Origin: Solirubrobacteraceae bacterium
GTDB taxonomy: Bacteria > Actinomycetota > Thermoleophilia > Solirubrobacterales > Solirubrobacteraceae
Direction: 5' to 3'
Length of the DNA: 42,271 nt
Assembly: GCA_030681525.1 (NCBI GenBank)
Contig: JAUXSD010000134.1
Coordinates: 1-42,271 of the forward strand
Each line of letters begins with the position of its first letter. Position 1 is the stretch's first letter. The notes under the pieces are model-generated. The model saw only the letters and a list, made by a program, of their open reading frames with translations. It was not told the origin of the DNA and made no database searches. Shown piece by piece: positions 38,065 through 42,271 of the stretch. Both the position numbers and the translations under genes were made by a program.

Positions 38065-38856
38065 ATGCAGCCCGAGATCGAATTCCTCGGCCTGTCCCTG
38101 AAGACGTTCGGGATGTGCTTCGGCCTGGCGTTCGTCGTCTCGGGCGCGGTCGTCGGGCGCCGGCTCGTCGAGCTCGGCCGGCCGCCGGACTGGGCCTACG
38201 AGATGGTCTTCGCGGCGCTCGTCGGCGGCCTGATCGGCGCGCGGCTGTACTGGATCGTCACGAACCTCGACGAGGTCGGCGACGACGTCATCGGCGGCAT
38301 CTTCGGCGGCTCGGGGCTCGTCTGGTTCGGCGGGCTGCTGGGCGGCGCGGCGGGCGTCCTGCTGTGGGCGCGGCGGCGCGGGATGTTCAACGTCGGGCTG
38401 CTCGACGCGTGCTCGCCCGCGCTGGCGATCGGCTACGCGGTCGGCCGGGTCGGCTGTCAGGTGTCGGGCGACGGCGACTACGGCAGCCCGACCGACCTGC
38501 CGTGGGGGATGGCCTATCCCGACGGCGTCGTCCCGACGACCGAGATCGTGCACCCGACGCCGATCTACGAGACGCTCGCGATGTGCCTCGTCGCATGGGC
38601 GCTGTGGCGCGGACGCGACGCGCTGCGGCCCGGCCTGCTGTTTGCCTGCTACCTCGTGCTGGCCGGCACCGAGCGCTTCCTCGTCGAGTTCGTGCGCCGC
38701 AACGCGTCTGTGGTCGCCGGGCTGACGGAGGCGCAGCTGCTGAGCCTCGCGATGATCATCGCGGGCGGTGTCTGGCTGTGGCGCGCCTCGCGCGCGGGTG
38801 GCATCCGCCGCGCGGGCGGCGACCCGGCGGCCGCCGCCGCGCCGTCAACCGCCTAG
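38065..38856 (+). CDS. Prolipoprotein diacylglyceryl transferase-like protein
   Basis: This 263-residue membrane protein has about seven helices and the Lgt signature region in altered form: GRVGCQVSGDGDYG in place of the usual GRxGNFxNxExxG, followed by PWGMAYPDGVVPTTEIVHPTPIYE with the HPTxxYE motif. Lgt transfers diacylglycerol from phosphatidylglycerol to the lipobox cysteine, the first step of lipoprotein maturation. The window has at least three lipoproteins as candidate substrates. The altered signature occurs in divergent Lgt groups, so activity is likely but not certain. Its end overlaps the convergent permease gene by 12 bp. Confidence 0.85.
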   Translation: MQPEIEFLGLSLKTFGMCFGLAFVVSGAVVGRRLVELGRPPDWAYEMVFAALVGGLIGARLYWIVTNLDEVGDDVIGGIFGGSGLVWFGGLLGGAAGVLLWARRRGMFNVGLLDACSPALAIGYAVGRVGCQVSGDGDYGSPTDLPWGMAYPDGVVPTTEIVHPTPIYETLAMCLVAWALWRGRDALRPGLLFACYLVLAGTERFLVEFVRRNASVVAGLTEAQLLSLAMIIAGGVWLWRASRAGGIRRAGGDPAAAAAPSTA

Positions 38857-39690
38857 CGTCTGCACCAGCGACCGGCGGGCAGCGCCCGACGTGTCGCCGC
38901 TGCCGGGCGCCAGCAGCGCCGCGAGCACCCACAGCGCGACCGCGGCGAGCGCCACCGACGCGCCGGCCGCGAGGTCGAGCTCGGCGCTTGCGACGAGCCC
39001 GAGCAGTCCGGCCAGCGCACCGAGCCCGGCGGCCAGCGCGATCTGCCGGCCGACGGTGCGCCCGAGGCGGATCGCCGCCGCCGCGGGCGCGACGATGAGC
39101 GCGAGCACGAGCAGGTTGCCGAGGCCCTGGACGGCGGCCACCACGGCCAGCGCCAGCAGCGCCAGCAGCGCGAGCTCGACGCGCGCCGGCCGCACGCCCA
39201 GCGACGGCGCCGCCAGCGGGTCGAAGACCGCCGCCGCGAGCGGGCGGTGGCCGGCGCAGAGCGCCAGGCCGACGCCGCCGGCCAGCACGCAGGCGGCGAC
39301 GAGGTCGGACGTGCTCGTGCCGAGCAGGTCGCCGAACAGCAGCTCGCCGAGCCGGGCCGGGACGTCGGGCGCCAGCGCGAGGACGGCGCCGAGGCCGAAC
39401 GCCGTCGTGACCACGACGCCGACGGCGACCTCCGGCCCGACGCGGGTGTCGCGCGCGGCGAAGGCGATGAGCGCGGCGGCGGCGAGCACGCCGCCGGCGG
39501 CGCCGAGCAGCAGCGGCGCGCCGACGAGCGCGGCGAGCACGAGCCCCGGCAGCATGGCGTGGGCCAGCGACTCCGCCGCGTACGTGTGGCGCAGGTGCAG
39601 CAGCCAGACGCCGAGCGCGCCGCAGGTGGCGCCGAGGATCACGACCTCGAGGAGCGCGCGCTGCAGCAGGCCGGAGGAGAGGACGTCCAT
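38845..39690 (-). CDS. ABC transporter permease, ZnuB/MntB family
   Basis: This 281-residue protein has eight or nine membrane helices and family sequences: RALLEVVILGATCGALGVWLLHLRHTYAAESLAHAMLPGLVL near the N-terminus and LGVRPARVELALLALLALAVVAAVQGLGNLLVLALIVAPAAAAIRL. It is one half of the channel of a metal-chelate-type (zinc or manganese) importer. It lies directly after the ATPase gene, with the stop of one and the start of the other adjacent (39690/39691). Confidence 0.9.
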   Translation of the reverse strand: MDVLSSGLLQRALLEVVILGATCGALGVWLLHLRHTYAAESLAHAMLPGLVLAALVGAPLLLGAAGGVLAAAALIAFAARDTRVGPEVAVGVVVTTAFGLGAVLALAPDVPARLGELLFGDLLGTSTSDLVAACVLAGGVGLALCAGHRPLAAAVFDPLAAPSLGVRPARVELALLALLALAVVAAVQGLGNLLVLALIVAPAAAAIRLGRTVGRQIALAAGLGALAGLLGLVASAELDLAAGASVALAAVALWVLAALLAPGSGDTSGAARRSLVQTLGG

Positions 39691-40449
39691 CTAGTGGCTG
39701 TGCGAGTGATGCTGGATGGCGACCGCGCGGTGGCCGCAGTCGAGCAGCACGATCTCCTCGCCGTACGTGCCCTCGAGAACGGCGTTCGTCAGCGTCTCGG
39801 GCGGCGGGCCGTACGCGATCTGCGCGCCGGCCAGGCACAGCACGCGGTCCCAGTGGCGCGCCTGCTCGACGTCGTGGGTGGCGATCAGCAGCACGCGGCC
39901 CTCGGCGCGCAGCTCGTCGAGGATGCGCACGATCGCCTCCTCGCTCGTGCGGTCGACGCCGGCGAACGGCTCGTCGAGCAGCAGCACGCCGGCGTCCTGG
40001 ACGAGCGCGCGGGCGATGAGCACGCGCTGGCGCTGGCCGCCCGAGAGCGCGCCGAAGCGCGCGCCGGCGCGGTCGGCCAGGCCGACGCGCTCCAGCGCGG
40101 CGCGCGCGGCCGCGCGGTCGCGGGCGGCGATCCGGCGAAACCACGGGGTGCGTGCGTAGGCGCCCATGAGCGCGACGTCGAGCGCGCTGACCGGGAAGTC
40201 CAGGCGCGAGCGCTCGGTCTGCGGGACGTAGGCGACGGTCCCGTGCACGGTGGTCCGGCCGGTGGCGGCGGGGAGCTCGCCGAGCAGCGCCCGAAAGAGC
40301 GTCGTCTTGCCGCCGCCGTTGGGGCCCAGGACCGCGACGGCCTGCCCGGCCGTGGCGGTGAACGTCACGTCGCGCAGCGCGGGGGGTCCGGCGTCGTAGG
40401 ACGCGGACAGACCGCTGACCTCGATGCCGGCCGCGGCCACCGCGCTCAT
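39691..40449 (-). CDS. ABC transporter ATPase, zinc/manganese type
   Basis: This 252-residue ATPase has Walker A GPNGGGKTT (42-50), Q-loop region YVPQTERS, signature LSGGQRQR, Walker B VLLLDEP and switch His in IATHD. It powers the two permeases encoded on either side. The C-terminus is GHRAVAIQHHSHSH, a His-rich tail that could bind the transported metal. The ATG overlaps the upstream permease gene by 4 bp. Confidence 0.93.
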   Translation of the reverse strand: MSAVAAAGIEVSGLSASYDAGPPALRDVTFTATAGQAVAVLGPNGGGKTTLFRALLGELPAATGRTTVHGTVAYVPQTERSRLDFPVSALDVALMGAYARTPWFRRIAARDRAAARAALERVGLADRAGARFGALSGGQRQRVLIARALVQDAGVLLLDEPFAGVDRTSEEAIVRILDELRAEGRVLLIATHDVEQARHWDRVLCLAGAQIAYGPPPETLTNAVLEGTYGEEIVLLDCGHRAVAIQHHSHSH

Positions 40450-41273
40450 GCGGCGGCCGCCTTCGTCCGCAGCGAGCCGGCCAGCGCGACGAGCGCGAAC
40501 CCGCCGCCGCCGATGACCGCGATGGCCGGGCCCGGGGGCAGGTCGAGGTGGTAGGCCAGCAGCAGGCCGCCGACGCCCTCGACGGCGGCGATGGCGACCG
40601 CCGCGCCGAGCAGGCCGCGCAGCGAGCCCGTCAGCAGGCGGGCCGTCGCCGCCGGCACGACGAGCAGCGTGGAGACGAGCAGCGCGCCGACGGCCGGCAG
40701 CACCGCCACGACGGTGAGCGCCAGCAGCGCGAGCAGGAGGCGGTCGCCGTGCGCGGCGCGGACGCCGAGCGCGGGTGCGCCGCCCGGGTCGAAGCCGGTG
40801 GCCAGCCACGTGCGGCCGAGCGCGGCCGTCGCGAGCAGCGCGGCCAGGGCGGCGGCGCCGGCGAGCGCGATGTCCCCGTCGCCGAGCCCGAGCAGCGTGC
40901 CGAACAGCAGCCGGTCGACGTTCGCGGCGGACGCGTAGACGTCGCTGGCGAGGATCACACCGAGCGCCAGCGCGCCGGTCAGCAGCAGCCCGGTGGCGGC
41001 GTCGGCGCTCGTCGCTCCGCGGCGGGTCATGCGCGACAGCAGGCCGGCGAAGCCCAGCCCGGCGCCGAGCGCGGCGAGCGGCGCCGCGATGCCCCAGGGC
41101 GCCGCCACGACGAGGCCGGGAAAGGTCGCGGTGCCGGCCGCGTGGGCGAAGAACGCCAGGCGCCGCAGGACGATCCACGTGCCGAGCAGGCCGGCGGCCA
41201 CCGCCAGCAGGAGCGTCGCGACCAGCGCGCGCTGCATGAACGGGATCGCGAGCGGGTCGGTCAGCCAGCGCAC
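40446..41273 (-). CDS. ABC transporter permease, ZnuB/MntB family, operon leader
   Basis: This protein of about 275 residues has eight or nine membrane helices and starts VRWLTDPLAIPFMQRALVATLLLAVAAGLLGTWIVLRRLAFFAHAAGTATFPGLVV, the usual ZnuB-family opening. GTG 41273 is preferred to the ATG at 41303. Its TAAGCT -10 box lies 7 nt upstream, and a Zur-like box just beyond would otherwise be inside the gene. With the ATPase and second permease it forms a three-gene operon. There is no substrate-binding protein gene beside it. Confidence 0.87.
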   Translation of the reverse strand: MRWLTDPLAIPFMQRALVATLLLAVAAGLLGTWIVLRRLAFFAHAAGTATFPGLVVAAPWGIAAPLAALGAGLGFAGLLSRMTRRGATSADAATGLLLTGALALGVILASDVYASAANVDRLLFGTLLGLGDGDIALAGAAALAALLATAALGRTWLATGFDPGGAPALGVRAAHGDRLLLALLALTVVAVLPAVGALLVSTLLVVPAATARLLTGSLRGLLGAAVAIAAVEGVGGLLLAYHLDLPPGPAIAVIGGGGFALVALAGSLRTKAAAA

Positions 41274-41280
41274 GACGGCG

Positions 41281-41302
41281 AGCTTATCGAAAACAGTTCT
41301 CA
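41281..41302 (-). promoter_or_regulatory. Promoter -10 box with Zur-like operator
   Basis: On the minus strand, TGAGAACTGTTTTCG (41302-41288) resembles the actinobacterial Zur consensus TGAAAATnATTTTCA at most positions. TAAGCT (41286-41281) is the -10 box, 7 nt before GTG 41273. A bound repressor would block polymerase, giving zinc-dependent control. Confidence 0.5.
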
Positions 41303-41368
41303 TCTACGGGATGCGAGATCCTCGCGCTGTGAAGAAATCGCGCTAGGCTCGATGTAGCTGCGCCTTCG

Positions 41369-41431
41369 GCTCACGAGACGTATCTCTCCCCCTTTCTCGT
41401 GAGCGGCGCCATATCCCTCGGGGGGCGAGAT
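41369..41431 (+). ncRNA. Pseudoknot-capable 5' leader of the DUF2294 gene
   Basis: Stem 1 pairs GCTCACGAG (41369-41377) with CTCGTGAGC (41396-41404). Its 18-nt loop contains ATCTC (41382-41386) and CCCCC (41388-41392). These can pair with GGGGG (41421-41425) and GAGAT (41427-41431) to form an H-type pseudoknot, 13 nt before the ATG. GGAG (41433-41436), the only ribosome-binding site candidate, follows directly, so folding could control translation. It does not match a riboswitch class that I know. Confidence 0.5.
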
Positions 41432-41444
41432 CGGAGCCGGCCAC

Positions 41445-41879
41445 ATGCCGGACAGCCCCGTAGCATCAGCCGCACCCGACGCCAAGCACAGCGGAACGCT
41501 CTCAGCAGCGATCTCCAACGCGGTCGTCGGGCTCCTGCACGACTACACCGGCCGCGGGCCGACCCGCGCGCGCACCACGATCGGCGCCGACACGATCGTC
41601 GTCACGCTGCGCGACAGCCTCACGAAGGCCGAGCGCACACTCGCCGACCGCGGACAGGCGACCGAGGTGCTGGCGATGCGCCGCGCCTTCCAGGACACGA
41701 TGCGCAACGACCTCGTCGCCGCGGTCGAGAGCCTCACCGGCCGGACCGTGGAGGCGTTTCTCAGCGACAACCTGCACGAGCCCGACGTCGCCGTCGAGAT
41801 CTTCCTGATGGCGCCGCACGACGGCAACGGGCGCCGCGAGCGCGCGATGGGCGACGGGCAGACCCAGCCCGCCGACTGA
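41445..41879 (+). CDS. DUF2294 (MpsC-like) protein
   Basis: This 144-residue protein shows the DUF2294 pattern: LSAAISNAVVGLLHDYTGRGPTRARTTIGADTIVVTLRDSLTKAERTLADRG, MRRAFQDTMRNDLVAAVESLTGRTVEAFLSDNLHEPDVAVEIFLM. The family is known as the MpsC component linked to a sodium-dependent, membrane-potential-generating system in some Gram-positives. It has no membrane helix and is probably cytoplasmic. The 5' leader could be structured (41369-41431). The next gene on the same strand is lysA, 63 bp away, with its own -10 box. Confidence 0.85.
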   Translation: MPDSPVASAAPDAKHSGTLSAAISNAVVGLLHDYTGRGPTRARTTIGADTIVVTLRDSLTKAERTLADRGQATEVLAMRRAFQDTMRNDLVAAVESLTGRTVEAFLSDNLHEPDVAVEIFLMAPHDGNGRRERAMGDGQTQPAD

Positions 41880-41927
41880 GCCGGGCGGCGCGGGGCGCGC
41901 TGCCGGCGCGCCGCAGGCGGACTTGCA

Positions 41928-41933
41928 TACTCT
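41928..41933 (+). promoter_or_regulatory. -10 box TACTCT of lysA
   Basis: TACTCT ends 9 nt before ATG 41943; the gene probably has a very short leader. Confidence 0.45.
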
Positions 41934-41942
41934 GCGATCCGC

Positions 41943-42271
41943 ATGCCCGCCACGCGCGCACAGCTGTCCCAGGCCTTTCCGATCGGCAGCCGGATCGACG
42001 AGGACGGCCGCCTGCAGCTCGGGGGCTGCGACGCCGTCGAGCTCGCCCGCGAGTTCGGCACGCCCGCCTACATCGTCTCCGAGGACGACCTGCGCGCCCG
42101 CGCGCAGACGTTCGTCGAGGCCTTCAAGGCCCGCACGAAGGACTTCGACGTGCTGTTCGCCTCCAAGGCGTTTCCGTGCACCGCGATCTACCGCGTGCTC
42201 GCCTCTGAGGGGATCGCGTGCGACGTCGCGTCCGGCGGCGAGCTCGCGCTGGCGCTGCGCGGCGGCTTCGA
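41943..42271 (+). CDS. lysA: Diaminopimelate decarboxylase, N-terminal part (partial)
   Basis: The first 109 residues are visible; the gene runs off the window. The opening is typical of the fold-III PLP decarboxylases, and K75 in FASKAFPC is the lysine expected to bind PLP. Further on, CDVASGGELALAL matches the barrel strand of LysA. The enzyme makes lysine from meso-diaminopimelate. Ornithine/arginine decarboxylases of the same fold are the main alternative, but the CDVASGGEL sequence favours LysA. Confidence 0.88.
   Translation, partial: MPATRAQLSQAFPIGSRIDEDGRLQLGGCDAVELAREFGTPAYIVSEDDLRARAQTFVEAFKARTKDFDVLFASKAFPCTAIYRVLASEGIACDVASGGELALALRGGF

Noticed and set aside
40446-41303. ATG at 41303 as start of the first zinc permease
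   Set aside because: It would place the Zur-like box and -10 box inside the gene; GTG 41273 fits the family start.

Overview
The window is ordinary-looking chromosome from a very GC-rich actinomycete. The gene set points to Actinomycetota, most likely class Thermoleophilia (Solirubrobacterales-like): a collagen-like surface protein with a QIKNNSVQG-type N-terminal segment, PspA with PspAA and PspAB partners, a CGNR regulator, and many genes that appear leaderless, with a TANNNT box 5-11 nt before the start. This placement is an inference from gene content. I see no phage, transposon, CRISPR array, rRNA or tRNA.

Layout. 1-659: the end of a group 4 [NiFe]-hydrogenase operon (large-subunit tail and small subunit). 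695-5379: a lipoprotein, two small proteins, a PAS-GGDEF-HD-GYP signalling protein, a nucleotidyltransferase-fold protein and a metallophosphoesterase. 5448-9488: two secreted hydrolases and a membrane protein. 9537-13503: a PlsC-GpsA fusion for phosphatidic acid synthesis, then two sigma/membrane-partner pairs, the second with a recognisable RskA-type anti-sigma factor. 13558-17981: rhomboid protease, lytic transglycosylase, glycosyltransferase, BtuF-like protein and pterin dehydratase. 18111-22223: a CNNM/CorC-like protein, a 470-bp non-coding stretch with a three-way-junction fold, divergent beta-oxidation genes and a small membrane protein. 22312-25626: enolase-superfamily protein, cation/proton antiporter and glycosidase-like lipoprotein. 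25688-27316: divergent genes for a six-repeat cysteine protein and a collagen-like protein, with two identical-core dyads between them. 27483-32343: exonuclease VII, a DUF899 protein, a cell-wall-binding-repeat lipoprotein and a Vps62-like protein. 32381-36633: an envelope-stress set split in two, PspA-PspAA and HtpX-PspAB, around a cupin/GNAT-like/CGNR group. 36825-42271: M23 peptidase, Lgt-like transferase, a zinc/manganese ABC transporter without binding protein under a Zur-like box, a DUF2294 (MpsC) gene behind a pseudoknot-capable leader, and the start of lysA.

Much of the window concerns the cell envelope: lipid precursor synthesis, lipoprotein modification, peptidoglycan remodelling, membrane-stress response and surface proteins. 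The least explained signals are non-coding: the three-way junction at 19527-19663, the pseudoknot-capable leader at 41369-41431, the paired dyads at 26568-26627 and the 60-bp repeat at 33567-33671.
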